Below, in pieces: positions 35,974 to 45,052 of a stretch of DNA of 64,000 nucleotides. A program made the translations under genes and the position numbers. The notes under the pieces were generated by a model. It was given only the letters and a program-made list of their open reading frames with translations, ran no database searches and was not told the origin of the DNA. The stretch comes from Maricaulis parjimensis (GTDB taxonomy: Bacteria; Pseudomonadota; Alphaproteobacteria; Caulobacterales; Maricaulaceae). Every line of letters begins with the position of its first letter. Position 1 is the stretch's first letter. The stretch is from assembly GCF_016817355.1 (NCBI RefSeq), contig NZ_JADOTT010000003.1, positions 124,001 through 188,000 of the forward strand, in the 5' to 3' direction.

Positions 35974-38205
35974 CTATTCCGCTGCTTCCGCCAGCTTGTC
36001 CATCAGGCCCGGCATCCAGCCTTCCCAGGCCGCGCGCAGGCGGTCCAGTTCCAGCGGATGGGCACCATTGACGGTGATCGCCGCGCCGCCCGCCAGGCCA
36101 ACGACCTGGACGGGAATCTCTTCCGCCTTGGCGTCCTGCAGGATGGCGATGGCGTTTTCCTTTTCCGCCGCGATCAGATAGCGGGCCTGGTCCTCACCGA
36201 ACAGGAAGCCGTGCATGGGCACATCGGCTTCCGGCTCGTGGGCCAGCTTGATGCCGCAATCCGAGGCCAGCGCCATGTCGGCGGCGGCACAGGCCAGACC
36301 GCCATCGGAAATGTCGTGACAGGCGGTCAGGCGACCGGCGCGGATCTGGTCGCGGACGAAATCGCCATGGGCTTTTTCCGTCTTCAGATCGACCAGCGGG
36401 GCCCCGCCATCTTCACGGCCCTCGATCTCCTTGAGATAGACCGAAGCGCCCATCGCGCCTTCCGTCTCGCCGACGACGAGCAGGATATTGCCCTCGGCCA
36501 TGCCGCCGAAACCGGCGCGCTGGTCCATGTCCGGGATCAGGCCGACAGCGCCCACCGCCGGGGTCGGCGGAATGGCGACGCCATTGGTCTCGTTATAAAG
36601 GCTCACATTGCCCGACACGACCGGGAAGGAGAGGACGTCACAGGCTTCCGCCATGCCTTCGATACAGCCCACGAACTGGCCCATGATTTCTTCGCGTTCC
36701 GGATTGCCGAAATTCAGGCAGTCGGTGATGGCGATCGGATCGGCACCCGTGGCGGTGAGGTTGCGCCAGGCTTCGGCCACGGCCTGTTTGCCACCTTCAT
36801 ACGGGTCGGCAAAGCAATAGCGCGGCGTGCAGTCCGTGGTGATGGCCAGGGCCTTCTTGGTGCCGTGAACGCGCACGATCGCGGCGTCCGACGGATCCTC
36901 CGACGAGGCGGCGGTATCGGCCATCACGTGGCGGTCATACTGTTTCCAGATCCAGGCCTTCGACGCCATGTCCGGGCTGGACATCAGCTTCAGCAGGATG
37001 TCGCCCATATGGTCCGGCTTGGCGATGTCCTTGGCATTGAGCTGGGCCCGTGCTTCCGGCGGGAAATAGGGGCGCTCGTATTTCGGCGCATCATCGGCCA
37101 GCGGCGCGACCGGGATGTCGCACACGGTCTCGCCCTTGTGCGTCAGCACCATGCGGCCTGTATCCGTGGTCTCGCCGATCACGGCGACGTCCAATTCCCA
37201 CTTCTTGAAGATGTCGTAGGCGACGTCTTCGCGGCCCGGCTTCATGATGACCAGCATGCGCTCCTGGCTTTCCGAGAGCATCATTTCATAGGTCGACATA
37301 TTGGCTTCGCGCTGGGGCACCTTGTCCATGTCCAGATGGATGCCGATCCCGCCCTTGTCCGCCATCTCCACGGAGGAGGAGGTCAGGCCGGCCGCGCCCA
37401 TGTCCTGGATGGCGGCGATCGCATCGGTCGCCATCAGTTCCAGACAGGCTTCGATCAGCTTCTTCTCGACGAAGGGGTCACCCACCTGCACGGTCGGGCG
37501 CTTTTCTTCCGACTGGTCGTCGAACTCGGCCGAGGCCATGGTCGCGCCATGGATGCCGTCGCGGCCGGTCTTGGAGCCGACATAGACGATCGGCTGGCCC
37601 GGCTCGGCACCGCGCGCATAGAAGATATTGTCCGTGTCCGCGAGGCCGACGGCCATCGCATTGACCAGGATATTGCCATTATAGCCGGCGTGGAAATTGG
37701 TCTCGCCGCCCACCGTGGGCACGCCGACGCAATTGCCGTATCCGCCGATCCCGGCCACCACGCCGGAGACCAGATGTGTGGTCTTGGCATGGTCCGGCGC
37801 CCCAAAGCGCAGCGCATTCATCAGCGCCACCGGGCGCGCGCCCATGGTGAAGACATCGCGCAGGATACCGCCCACACCCGTCGCTGCACCCTGATAGGGC
37901 TCGATATAGGACGGGTGGTTGTGGCTCTCCATCTTGAAGATACAGGCCTGGCCATCGCCGATATCGATCACACCGGCATTCTCGCCCGGCCCCTGGATCA
38001 CCTTCTCACCCGACGTCGGGAATTTGCCCAGATGCGCGCGCGAGGATTTGTAGGAACAATGCTCCGACCACATGACCGAGAAAATGCCCAACTCGACCAT
38101 GTTCGGGGCGCGGCCCAGACGGTCGAGAATGACAGCATATTCCTCGTCATTGATGCCGTGCTCTTTGACGATCTCGGCAGTGATGCCTTCGGCGTATTGG
38201 GTCAT
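35974..38205 (-). CDS. purL: Phosphoribosylformylglycinamidine synthase, large subunit PurL
   Basis: The start is ATG 38205, four bases after the purQ stop, with GGGGAGCG upstream. The 743-residue protein is the small-type PurL (not fused to PurQ): it begins [13 protein letters not shown] and shows [35 protein letters not shown] and the C-terminal [19 protein letters not shown]. Together with PurQ and PurS it makes formylglycinamidine ribotide in purine synthesis. It ends the purC-purS-purQ-purL run. Confidence 0.97.
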   Translation of the reverse strand: MTQYAEGITAEIVKEHGINDEEYAVILDRLGRAPNMVELGIFSVMWSEHCSYKSSRAHLGKFPTSGEKVIQGPGENAGVIDIGDGQACIFKMESHNHPSYIEPYQGAATGVGGILRDVFTMGARPVALMNALRFGAPDHAKTTHLVSGVVAGIGGYGNCVGVPTVGGETNFHAGYNGNILVNAMAVGLADTDNIFYARGAEPGQPIVYVGSKTGRDGIHGATMASAEFDDQSEEKRPTVQVGDPFVEKKLIEACLELMATDAIAAIQDMGAAGLTSSSVEMADKGGIGIHLDMDKVPQREANMSTYEMMLSESQERMLVIMKPGREDVAYDIFKKWELDVAVIGETTDTGRMVLTHKGETVCDIPVAPLADDAPKYERPYFPPEARAQLNAKDIAKPDHMGDILLKLMSSPDMASKAWIWKQYDRHVMADTAASSEDPSDAAIVRVHGTKKALAITTDCTPRYCFADPYEGGKQAVAEAWRNLTATGADPIAITDCLNFGNPEREEIMGQFVGCIEGMAEACDVLSFPVVSGNVSLYNETNGVAIPPTPAVGAVGLIPDMDQRAGFGGMAEGNILLVVGETEGAMGASVYLKEIEGREDGGAPLVDLKTEKAHGDFVRDQIRAGRLTACHDISDGGLACAAADMALASDCGIKLAHEPEADVPMHGFLFGEDQARYLIAAEKENAIAILQDAKAEEIPVQVVGLAGGAAITVNGAHPLELDRLRAAWEGWMPGLMDKLAEAAE

Positions 38206-38209
38206 GGCG

Positions 38210-38872
38210 TTACGCGCTCCCCAGAAGGGATTCAAACAGTTTCAGCCCGTCCGTGCCGCCATGATTGGCGTCCACGGCGCGTTCCGGGTGGGGCATCATG
38301 CCCATGACATTGCCCTGCTCATTCGTGATGCCGGCGATGTCGCGGGCGGAGCCGTTCGGGTTGTTGCCATAGCGGAAGACGACCTGGCCTTCGCCTTCGA
38401 TCCGGTCGAGCGTGTCGGCATCGGCAAAGTAATTGCCGTCATGGTGGGCGATCGGCACGATCAGCTCGGCGCCGCCTTCATAGTGCGAAGTGAAGCGCGT
38501 ATTGGCGTTCTCGACCGTCAGCTTGGCTTTCTCGCAGACGAATTTCAGGCCCGCATTACGCATCAGAGCGCCTGGCAGGAGACCGCTCTCGGTGAGGATC
38601 TGGAAACCGTTGCAAACGCCCAGCACCGGCGCGCCTGTCGCGGCATGGGCCACGATGGCCGGCATGATCGCCGAGCGCGAGGCCATGGCGCCGCAGCGCA
38701 GATAGTCGCCATAGGAAAACCCGCCCGGCACCATGATGAATTCGGTGCCTTCAGGCAGGTCGCTTTCCTGGTGCCAGACCATGGCGGGTTTGTGCCCGGT
38801 GACCTTCTCGATCGCGTCGTGCGCGTCGCGGTCGCAATTCGAGCCGGGAAAGACAATGACGGCAGATTTCAT
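38210..38872 (-). CDS. purQ: Phosphoribosylformylglycinamidine synthase, glutaminase subunit PurQ
   Basis: I start it at ATG 38872; AGGTG lies upstream. The 220-residue class I glutamine amidotransferase has its nucleophile in GVCNGFQ, and the catalytic His/Glu in [12 protein letters not shown]. It feeds ammonia to PurL and overlaps the PurL start region by closeness (four bases between stop and start). Upstream, an esterase gene separates it from purS. Confidence 0.97.
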   Translation of the reverse strand: MKSAVIVFPGSNCDRDAHDAIEKVTGHKPAMVWHQESDLPEGTEFIMVPGGFSYGDYLRCGAMASRSAIMPAIVAHAATGAPVLGVCNGFQILTESGLLPGALMRNAGLKFVCEKAKLTVENANTRFTSHYEGGAELIVPIAHHDGNYFADADTLDRIEGEGQVVFRYGNNPNGSARDIAGITNEQGNVMGMMPHPERAVDANHGGTDGLKLFESLLGSA

Positions 38873-38945
38873 GGGCGGCACCTGATCGGAAAGCGATTAG
38901 GGGCCTTCTACCCTCGTGTGTCCGGATTCGCGAGCCCTAAAACTG

Positions 38946-39905
38946 CTACCAGTCAAAGGGTGAGGCAGATTCGCGACGATCCGAGTACACACCAATCAGT
39001 CCGCGCATGAAGGCGGCCGGGAAAACACTCTCATGCTGTTCGCCGGGCAGGAGTTCGGCATTGAGTTTGAGATTGTCGTCCCGGCGGGATCGCAAGGCGT
39101 CAAACAGAACAAAGACATCGGTCGCCAGGCCGAATGTGTGTTCGCCTTCTCCTGCGGCCAGATAGACGCGGGTCTCGACCGGATATTCGGTCTCGCGCGT
39201 GGCGACTTCCGCGCGCATCACCCAGCGCTCATGCCGTGGGCGCAGCCAGTCATCCCACCACAGGGCCGGGGAAATGATCACATAGCGATTGAACAGGCCG
39301 GGGCGTTCCAGCAGCGCATAGGTCGCGCCAAGCCCGGAAGTGGACTTGCCGACCAGGACTCGGTCGCTGGGCGAGACGTCATAACGCGCCTCCACCAGCG
39401 GAATGATGGTGGTCTCGACATAGTCGAAAAAGGCGTCCGCGCCGCCTGATCCTTCCCAGTCCTGGGGGGAATTGTAGAGGAAATGGTCCTCGTCAGGGGT
39501 GAAGCTGGTCGGTGTGTAGTCCCGGGTCCGGTCGAACTCGTCGAAACTGTCTTCGCCATCTTCCTGATAGCCGATGCCGATGAAATAGCTCGACGGGATA
39601 TAGTCGAAATATTCCTGATTATAACTCATCGACGCGGCCGGCGTGAAAAGCTGGCGGGCATCGAGCAGATAGACGCTGGAGGATTGCTCTCCCTCGGCCG
39701 GGCGGCGCAGAGGGGGACGGACATAGAGCCGGTAATTGATCCCGTTCGGTGCCGTGGGCAGGTCCAGAACCTCCACGCGATAGGGGTAGTTGAAGTCCCG
39801 GGGCTCCAGCGTTTCCGCCAGCGCCGCGATCTCGGAGTCCGGTTGAGCCGGAGGCTCACTGGATTGAAGTGCCAGGCTGAACAGCCCGGCCAGCATGATG
39901 GACAT
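38946..39905 (-). CDS. Putative esterase (alpha/beta hydrolase, COG2819-like)
   Basis: I choose ATG 39905, where a signal peptide begins (MSIMLAGLFSLALQSSEPP); an upstream frame runs to 39950. The 319-residue product has the nucleophile elbow GKSTSGLGATYALL (Ser in G-K-S-T-S-G), an Asp/acidic region and a late His (GEQHESVF), matching the esterase D/ferric-enterobactin-esterase-like family. It is likely exported. It lies within the purine run, between purS and purQ, on the same strand. Its role there is not clear and its insertion is probably recent. Confidence 0.78.
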   Translation of the reverse strand: MSIMLAGLFSLALQSSEPPAQPDSEIAALAETLEPRDFNYPYRVEVLDLPTAPNGINYRLYVRPPLRRPAEGEQSSSVYLLDARQLFTPAASMSYNQEYFDYIPSSYFIGIGYQEDGEDSFDEFDRTRDYTPTSFTPDEDHFLYNSPQDWEGSGGADAFFDYVETTIIPLVEARYDVSPSDRVLVGKSTSGLGATYALLERPGLFNRYVIISPALWWDDWLRPRHERWVMRAEVATRETEYPVETRVYLAAGEGEHTFGLATDVFVLFDALRSRRDDNLKLNAELLPGEQHESVFPAAFMRGLIGVYSDRRESASPFDW

Positions 39906-40023
39906 GAAATCTGTCCCCCCACTTACAATTTGTCCCCCGAGTACCGGCATTAGCCGGCTGAACCGCTCGGAGTGTCAATCGGGCGGGGCGCAGATTTCCG
40001 AATTGTAATCAGGACGTAAGGCG

Positions 40024-40266
40024 TCAGCCGTCCAGCTCGATCGAATAGCTCTCGATCACCGGGTTGGAGAGGAGTTTGGCGCACATTTCGTCGACGCGCT
40101 TGCGGGCGGCCTCGGCGTCATCGCCGGTCAGGTCCAGCTCGATCAGCTTGCCCTGGCGGGCCGCGGTGACCTCGTCATACCCCATATTGTGCAGGGCGCC
40201 GGCAACCGCCGCTCCCTGGGGATCAAGAACACCGGGTTTCAGATAGACGTGGATCTTGGCTTTCAC
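40024..40266 (-). CDS. purS: Phosphoribosylformylglycinamidine synthase subunit PurS
   Basis: An 80-residue PurS starting at GTG 40266, which gives the family N-terminus KAKIHVYLKPGVLDPQG; the longer frame from 40386 has no homology signs and crosses a repeat. The sequence contains GYDEVTAARQGKLIELDL and ends NPVIESYSIELDG. PurS bridges PurQ and PurL to form the active FGAM synthase complex. Ribosome site is weak. Confidence 0.93.
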   Translation of the reverse strand: MKAKIHVYLKPGVLDPQGAAVAGALHNMGYDEVTAARQGKLIELDLTGDDAEAARKRVDEMCAKLLSNPVIESYSIELDG

Positions 40267-40515
40267 GGGCTCGACTCGCTGTCTGGACGTGGATTTCGCC
40301 CTGCATAAAGCCAAGGACGCTTTCACGCAATTGACCGGGGCCTGATTATCAGCAGGGCAGGGATGCGAAGGGGCGGGGAGGGACATGTACCTTTGGTACG
40401 TGTCCCGGAAAATGACGGTCTCTCATGGGACACGTACCAAAGGTACATGTCCCTCAACAAAAAAGGCGCCACCTGCCGGCAGCGCCTCTTTCAAATCCAA
40501 TCTCGGACGGAAAGC
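40267..40515. other. purC-purS intergenic region with REP-like hairpins
   Basis: A 249-base gap inside the purine operon. It contains a striking double inverted repeat at 40379-40454 (listed separately). No gene is seen. Confidence 0.6.
40379..40454. repeat. REP/BIME-like twin hairpin
   Basis: Two 28-base arms (40379-40406 and 40427-40454) are perfect reverse complements of each other, separated by 20 bases. Each arm is itself an imperfect palindrome: GGGACATGTACC, TTT, GGTACGTGTCCC, with one T-G wobble in the stem. The DNA could fold as two small hairpins or one long one. The layout resembles repetitive extragenic palindromes moved by RAYT (Y1) transposases, but no such transposase is in this window. 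Confidence 0.75.
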
Positions 40516-41274
40516 CTATTTGCCCTCGTCATTGGCCGGGGCCTGGCCGCTTTCCTTCATGATGCCGAGGCGTTTGGCGACTTCCGCATAGGCTTCGGTC
40601 ACATTGCCCAGATCCTGGCGGAAGCGGTCCTTGTCCATCTTCTCATTGCTGTCCATGTCCCAAAGGCGGCAGCTGTCCGGGCTGATCTCGTCGGCCAGAA
40701 CGGTGCGCACCATGTCGCCTTCATAATAGCGGCCGAATTCCAGCTTGAAGTCGACCAGGCGGATGCCGGCGGCGGAGAAGACGCCCGACAGATAGTCATT
40801 GATCCGCAGCGCCATGGCCATCATGTCGTCGATCTCCTGGGTCGAGGCCCAGTTGAAGGCCGTGATGTGCTCTTCCGACACCATCGGATCGCCCAGCTCG
40901 TCCTTCTTGAAATAGTATTCGACGATGGAGCGCGGTAGCTGCTCGCCCTCTTCAATGCCCAGGCGTTTGGAGATCGAGCCGGCGGCAACATTGCGCACCA
41001 CGACTTCCAGCGGAATGATCTCCACCTGGCGCACGAGCTGTTCGCGCATGTTCAGGCGTTTGATGAAATGCGTCGGAATGCCGATCCGGCCAAGGCCGAG
41101 CATGATATACTCGGAAATCCGGTTGTTCAGCACGCCCTTGCCTTCCAGCGTCGCCTTTTTCTGGGCGTTGAAGGCGGTTGCGTCGTCCTTGAAATACTGG
41201 ACCAGCGTTCCCGGCTCGGGACCTTCGTAAAGGATCTTGGCCTTGCCTTCGTAGAGTTTCTTGCGGCGGGACAT
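40516..41274 (-). CDS. purC: SAICAR synthase
   Basis: I start it at ATG 41274 ([18 protein letters not shown]); the frame extends further but without coding sense. The 252-residue enzyme has the family motifs [23 protein letters not shown] and [11 protein letters not shown] with [12 protein letters not shown]. It joins aspartate to CAIR in purine synthesis. It is the first of the purC-purS-purQ-purL run and is divergent from the zeta subunit gene. Confidence 0.97.
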   Translation of the reverse strand: MSRRKKLYEGKAKILYEGPEPGTLVQYFKDDATAFNAQKKATLEGKGVLNNRISEYIMLGLGRIGIPTHFIKRLNMREQLVRQVEIIPLEVVVRNVAAGSISKRLGIEEGEQLPRSIVEYYFKKDELGDPMVSEEHITAFNWASTQEIDDMMAMALRINDYLSGVFSAAGIRLVDFKLEFGRYYEGDMVRTVLADEISPDSCRLWDMDSNEKMDKDRFRQDLGNVTEAYAEVAKRLGIMKESGQAPANDEGK

Positions 41275-41441
41275 GGGCGGATGCTCCGGCAGGGCCTGGG
41301 GCGTTTGGGGCCTCAGGCCGGTAAAAAGCGCGGCGCGGTCCGAATCGATTTCCGGACCGCGCGTCGAAGGGGGAAAATACTGGGCGCAGCGTCCCTCTGC
41401 AACGCTTTGCCGCGGTGCGGCAGTGTGATCAGCCTGAAACA

Positions 41442-41470
41442 TTGATTTAGCCCGTCGGGCAAGCTAGTCA
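41442..41470 (+). promoter_or_regulatory. Possible promoter for the zeta subunit gene
   Basis: TTGATT (41442-41447) and TAGTCA (41465-41470) are spaced by 17 bases and lie about 33 bases before the start codon. Only a moderate match to a sigma-70 promoter. Confidence 0.3.
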
Positions 41471-41503
41471 CACCAACAGACAAACATCGCCAAGGAGGCA
41501 CCC

Positions 41504-41827
41504 ATGTCGGGTCTGGACGATCGCGAAAAAGGCTATGAGAACAAGTACGCGCACGATCAGGAGATCGAGTTCAAGGCGAACGCGCGCCGTAACAAGCTGC
41601 TGGGTCTCTGGGCCGCCGAGAAAATGGGCCTGGAAGGCGACGCTGCCGCTGAATACGCCAAATCCGTCGTGATCGCGGATTTCGAGGAAGCCGGCGATGA
41701 CGACGTCTTCCGCAAGGTGCGCGCGGATTTCGACGCCAAGGGCGTCGAGCTCTCCGACCACCTTCTGCGCAAGGAGATGGACGAACTGCTCGCCAAGGCG
41801 CGCCAGCAGATCCAGTCCGAAGGCTAG
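41504..41827 (+). CDS. ATPase inhibitor subunit zeta (DUF1476 family)
   Basis: A 107-residue, highly charged helical protein beginning MSGLDDREKGYENKYAHD with an AAGGAGG ribosome site. This is the DUF1476 family, whose Paracoccus member is the zeta subunit that inhibits ATP hydrolysis by the F1Fo-ATP synthase. The N-terminal region includes the inhibitory segment. It is conserved beside purC in alphaproteobacteria. A terminator follows closely. Confidence 0.93.
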   Translation: MSGLDDREKGYENKYAHDQEIEFKANARRNKLLGLWAAEKMGLEGDAAAEYAKSVVIADFEEAGDDDVFRKVRADFDAKGVELSDHLLRKEMDELLAKARQQIQSEG

Positions 41828-41848
41828 TCCTTCACGACACCCCAAAAG

Positions 41849-41878
41849 AAAAAGCCCCGGTCCTGCCGGGGCTTTTTT
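41849..41878. terminator. Bidirectional terminator after the zeta subunit gene
   Basis: A stem AAGCCCCGG with CCGGGGCTT, loop TCCTG, followed by TTTTTT and preceded by AAAAGAAAAA. It can end both the zeta gene and the convergent thioredoxin-like gene. Confidence 0.93.
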
Positions 41879-41899
41879 GTTGTCGGGTTCTAAGCCCTC

Positions 41900-42364
41900 C
41901 TAGACCTCTTCGCCGGCCTCGATCCGGTCGACCACGAGCATCCAGCGTTCCACGGCTTCGCGGATTTCATCGCGGCCATACTGCATGGTGACGATCTCGA
42001 AGACCTGGCCGGTTTCGCGGTCCATCAGAACGAGGAAACCCGTACCGCCGGCAAACTGGTCGTAGACCTCTTCAATGCCTTCCTCGACCGCCAGGTCGCG
42101 CACGCCGTCGCGCTGGCCCCAGGTGAAGTTGAAGCGCACCCAGTCGACATCAGCGCTCTCGCCGAGTTCTTCGCGAACATCCTCGATGCGCGGTTCCAGG
42201 ATGCGGCAGGCGCCACACCAGGAGGAGCGGAACATGGCCGCCACCAGGCGCGGCTCGCTGCTGGTTTCGCTCATCATGGCAGCATCATCCTGCCAGGAGG
42301 CGCGCACGAAATTCGGCCCCAGGAAAGCGGCCATGGCGGCCAGAACGACAATCGCAAAACGCAT
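41900..42364 (-). CDS. Exported thioredoxin-like protein
   Basis: A 154-residue protein with a signal peptide (residues 1-22, FLGPNFVRA) and a thioredoxin fold bearing Cys50-Gly-Ala-Cys53 (SSWCGACRILEPR). The active-site dipeptide GA is unusual compared with GP in thioredoxins. A late cis-Pro motif is not obvious: GGTGFLVLMD stands where thioredoxins have a TP. It may be a periplasmic disulphide reductase or chaperone. Convergent with the zeta gene. Confidence 0.8.
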   Translation of the reverse strand: MRFAIVVLAAMAAFLGPNFVRASWQDDAAMMSETSSEPRLVAAMFRSSWCGACRILEPRIEDVREELGESADVDWVRFNFTWGQRDGVRDLAVEEGIEEVYDQFAGGTGFLVLMDRETGQVFEIVTMQYGRDEIREAVERWMLVVDRIEAGEEV

Positions 42365-42431
42365 CAGGATACCCCTTTGAACTCGCCCGGGATTTAGAAC
42401 GTTCCGCGCCCTTCGTCAGCTCATTTCTTGA

Positions 42432-42896
42432 TCACGCCTGCGTCATGCTTTCCGGCAGGCTCAATCCCGCGCGCTCATTGTCCCAGATCATGGCGATGAT
42501 CTGCCAGCGCCCGCTTTCACCCTTGTAGAAGTGGAAGGCATTGATACCGCGCCGCTCGGGCCTTTCATCATCGGGATGATGCTTGGCCTCATAGCTCGAC
42601 CAGGCCTGCGCCATGTTTCCGAAGACCTCGATCCGGTTGACTAGGGCGATCTCGTAAAAATCCATCTGGCGCAGGACGGCATCCGCATTGGCGGCATATT
42701 CATCCGGCGCAAAGGCTTCCAGCCAGGGCTTTCCGTCTTCATCCACACCGGTGCGGATCTGGCGGCTCATCGGATGGAAGATTGCCTCCTGGCGCGACCA
42801 GTCTCGCGGACCGGCCGGTCCGGAGATCATCGCATAGCATTCGGTAATGACGCGCTCGATCTCGGCCTTGTCGGCCGCCAGACTGGCCTCGCTCAT
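42432..42896 (-). CDS. NTF2-like (SnoaL/DUF4440-type) protein
   Basis: A 154-residue soluble protein with the NTF2-like pattern: an N-terminal helix (AEIERVITECYAMISG), a middle EIALVNRIEVFGNMAQAWSSYEAKH and a terminal FHFYKGESGRWQIIAMIWDNER strand pair. No catalytic set is evident. Its start codon overlaps the stop of the upstream PNPOx-like gene (42893-42896, ATGA), so they are co-translated. Confidence 0.7.
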   Translation of the reverse strand: MSEASLAADKAEIERVITECYAMISGPAGPRDWSRQEAIFHPMSRQIRTGVDEDGKPWLEAFAPDEYAANADAVLRQMDFYEIALVNRIEVFGNMAQAWSSYEAKHHPDDERPERRGINAFHFYKGESGRWQIIAMIWDNERAGLSLPESMTQA

Positions 42897-43450
42897 TCCG
42901 CCGGTTCCGGCTTTTCCAGCCCGGGCAGCCCATCAATGCTCACCGCATTGCCGGCATAGCGCTTTTCCTTCCACTCCTCGTCCGTGCGATGCGCATTGAC
43001 GCGGACCAGCTGGTCGCGCTCGCCGGCGAAATCGTAGAAGGGCACGCCCCAGCCGCAACTGTCCTGCACCCGGTCGATCTTCGCCGTGAAAATCGTGCGC
43101 ACCTTGGGGAAGTCCGGGAAGAGGGCGGCTTTCTCGGCGAACCCTTCCTCCTCGAAGGACACGGCTTCGGCCTGGCCATAAAGACGCAGAATGTTCGGCG
43201 CGCCTTCAAAGGCACAGAACATGAAGGTGATTCGCCCGTTCTGGCGCACATGCGCCAGTGTCTCGATCCCCGACCCGCCCAGATCCAGATAGGCAACCTC
43301 ATTGGGGCCCAGGATCCGGAAACTGTCATAACCCTTGGGCGACACATTCACATGCCCGCCGTCTCCGGACGGGGCCGTGGCGACGAAGAACATCTTCTGC
43401 TTCTCGATGAAAGCCTTGATGCGCTCGTCGATATGGGGGTGGAGTTTCAT
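42893..43450 (-). CDS. Pyridoxamine 5'-phosphate oxidase-like flavin protein
   Basis: A 185-residue protein of the split-barrel flavoprotein fold. The start FFVATAPSGDGGHVNVSPKGYDSF and the strand RITFMFCAFEGAPNILRLYGQAE are typical of PNPOx-like proteins that bind FMN or F420/haem. Exact activity is not clear from sequence. The downstream NTF2-like gene overlaps it by four bases. No gene-bearing sequence separates it from the repeat region to the right. Confidence 0.8.
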   Translation of the reverse strand: MKLHPHIDERIKAFIEKQKMFFVATAPSGDGGHVNVSPKGYDSFRILGPNEVAYLDLGGSGIETLAHVRQNGRITFMFCAFEGAPNILRLYGQAEAVSFEEEGFAEKAALFPDFPKVRTIFTAKIDRVQDSCGWGVPFYDFAGERDQLVRVNAHRTDEEWKEKRYAGNAVSIDGLPGLEKPEPAE

Positions 43451-43521
43451 GGGGGGCAGGTTAGGCGCGCCGCGGGTGAGCGCAACTCACAATTTGGCAA
43501 TTCTCACCGCGCCAATTCAAA

Positions 43522-43571
43522 TTGTCATCCCGGCCGAATGGCATGCGCCGGGCATCCATACGGGATGACAA
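43522..43571. repeat. Palindromic intergenic unit with 11-bp arms
   Basis: TTGTCATCCCG and CGGGATGACAA form a perfect 11-bp inverted repeat around a 28-base centre, which itself contains a smaller GC hairpin. Similar units are widespread in alphaproteobacterial intergenic DNA. Confidence 0.6.
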
Positions 43572-43598
43572 AAAGTGGGTTTGAACCGGGCTGGGCAA

Positions 43599-43646
43599 CC
43601 CCTTCTCCCTGGGGAGAAGGTGCCGCGAAGCGGCGGATGAGGGGGG
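43599..43646 (+). repeat. GC-rich palindromic repeat, copy A
   Basis: The order is CTTCTCC / GGAGAAG hairpin, GGTGCCGCGAAGCGGC hairpin, GGATGAGGGG. It belongs to the same family as the copies at 43685-43733 and 45248-45300. Confidence 0.6.
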
Positions 43647-43684
43647 ACGGCAAGGTCTGTCCAAACGCACCCAAACCGGGATTT

Positions 43685-43733
43685 CCCCCGCCCCCGGCGC
43701 ATGCGCGCCACCCTCTCCCCGGGGGAGAGGGAG
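43685..43733 (-). repeat. GC-rich palindromic repeat, copy B (inverted)
   Basis: Reverse-complemented, it reads CTCTCCCC / GGGGAGAG, then GGTGGCGCGCATGCGCC, matching copies A and C. It lies 38 bases after copy A in the opposite direction. Confidence 0.55.
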
Positions 43734-43750
43734 TTTTCGTTTCGGCGGCC

Positions 43751-45052
43751 CTACTCCCCAAACACCCGCTTAAAAATCGTGTCCACATGCTTCATGTGGT
43801 AGGCCTCGTCGAAACAGGCCTCGATCTGCTCGTTCGACAGGAGGGCGGTGACACCCTCATCCGCCTTGAGGTGATCGACCAGCATGCCGCCCTCATCCCA
43901 GGTCTTCATTCCATTGCGCTGGACCAGGCGATAGCTGTCCTCGCGGGAGGCGCCGGCCTGGGTCAGAGCCAGCAGGACGCGCTGGGAATTATGGATCCCG
44001 CCATAGGCGTTGAGGTTCTCCGCACAGCGGTCGGCATGCACGATCAGGCCCTCGATCATCCCGGCAGTCCGGTGCAGGGCGAAATCCAGATGGACATTGG
44101 CGTCCGGGCCGATGCCGCGCTCGACGGAGGAGTGGGAAATGTCCCGCTCATGCCACAGCGCCACATTCTCCATCGCCGGCACGACAGCGGAGCGCACCAG
44201 GCGCGCCTGGCCGGTCAGGTTTTCCGTCAGGATCGGATTGCGCTTGTGCGGCATGGCCGAGGAGCCCTTCTGGCCCGGGGAGAAATACTCCTGGGCTTCG
44301 CGGACTTCGGAACGCTGAAGATGGCGCACTTCAATGGCGATATTCTCGATGGCCGAGGCGATCAGGCCCAGAACGGCAAAATAATTGGCGTGGCGGTCGC
44401 GCGGGATGACCTGGGTGGAGACCGGCTCCACCGTAAGGCCCATCTGCTTGGCGACATGTTCTTCCACCGCCGGATCGACATTGGCAAACGTGCCGATCGC
44501 GCCGGAAATCGCACAGGTCGCGATCTCGTCACGGGCGCGCACCAGGCGTTCGCGATTGCGGTCGAACTCGGCATAGAAGCGGGCAAACTTCAGACCCATC
44601 GTCGTCGGCTCGGCATGGATGCCGTGCGAGCGGCCGATACAGGCGGTGTATTTGTGCTCTTCCGCGCGCTTCTTCAGCGCCGCCAATACCCGGTCCATTC
44701 CCACCAGCAGCAGGTCGGCGGATTGTTTCATCTGTACCGCGAGGCAGGTGTCCAGCACGTCCGAAGAGGTCAGGCCCTGGTGGACGAAACGGCTTTCCTC
44801 GCCGACATGCTCGGCCAGATGGGTCAGGAAGGCGATGACATCATGCTTCACTTCCCGCTCGATCTCATCGATCCGCGCCACGTCAAACTCGACGTCTTTC
44901 GCTTTCCAAACGGCATCGACCGCCGATTGCGGCACCACACCCAGCTCCGCCAGCTTCTCCGTCGCGTGCGCCTCGATCAGATACCAGATCTTGTACTTGT
45001 TCTGGTCCGACCAGATGGCGGCCATTTCCGGACGGGTATAGCGGGGGATCAT
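43751..45052 (-). CDS. purB: Adenylosuccinate lyase
   Basis: I start it at ATG 45052 (MIPRYTRPEMAAIWSDQNKY). The 433-residue enzyme of the fumarase/aspartase superfamily has the signature GSSAMPHKRNP, and SSDVLDTCLAVQ earlier. It acts twice in purine synthesis: on SAICAR made by PurC and on adenylosuccinate. It lies on the same strand as purC but 2.5 kb upstream, with repeats and small genes between. Confidence 0.97.
   Translation of the reverse strand: MIPRYTRPEMAAIWSDQNKYKIWYLIEAHATEKLAELGVVPQSAVDAVWKAKDVEFDVARIDEIEREVKHDVIAFLTHLAEHVGEESRFVHQGLTSSDVLDTCLAVQMKQSADLLLVGMDRVLAALKKRAEEHKYTACIGRSHGIHAEPTTMGLKFARFYAEFDRNRERLVRARDEIATCAISGAIGTFANVDPAVEEHVAKQMGLTVEPVSTQVIPRDRHANYFAVLGLIASAIENIAIEVRHLQRSEVREAQEYFSPGQKGSSAMPHKRNPILTENLTGQARLVRSAVVPAMENVALWHERDISHSSVERGIGPDANVHLDFALHRTAGMIEGLIVHADRCAENLNAYGGIHNSQRVLLALTQAGASREDSYRLVQRNGMKTWDEGGMLVDHLKADEGVTALLSNEQIEACFDEAYHMKHVDTIFKRVFGE

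Larger units (their letters stand above)
43451..43750. other. 300-base intergenic repeat region
   Basis: No gene is seen between the PNPOx-like gene and purB. It contains three palindromic elements: an 11-bp inverted repeat at 43522-43571 and two copies of a GC-rich repeat (43599-43646 and, inverted, 43685-43733). Confidence 0.6.

Noticed and set aside
35854-38307. Plus-strand frame of 817 residues across purL
   Set aside because: Antisense to purL, which carries clear PurL motifs and a terminator; the frame reads through that terminator.
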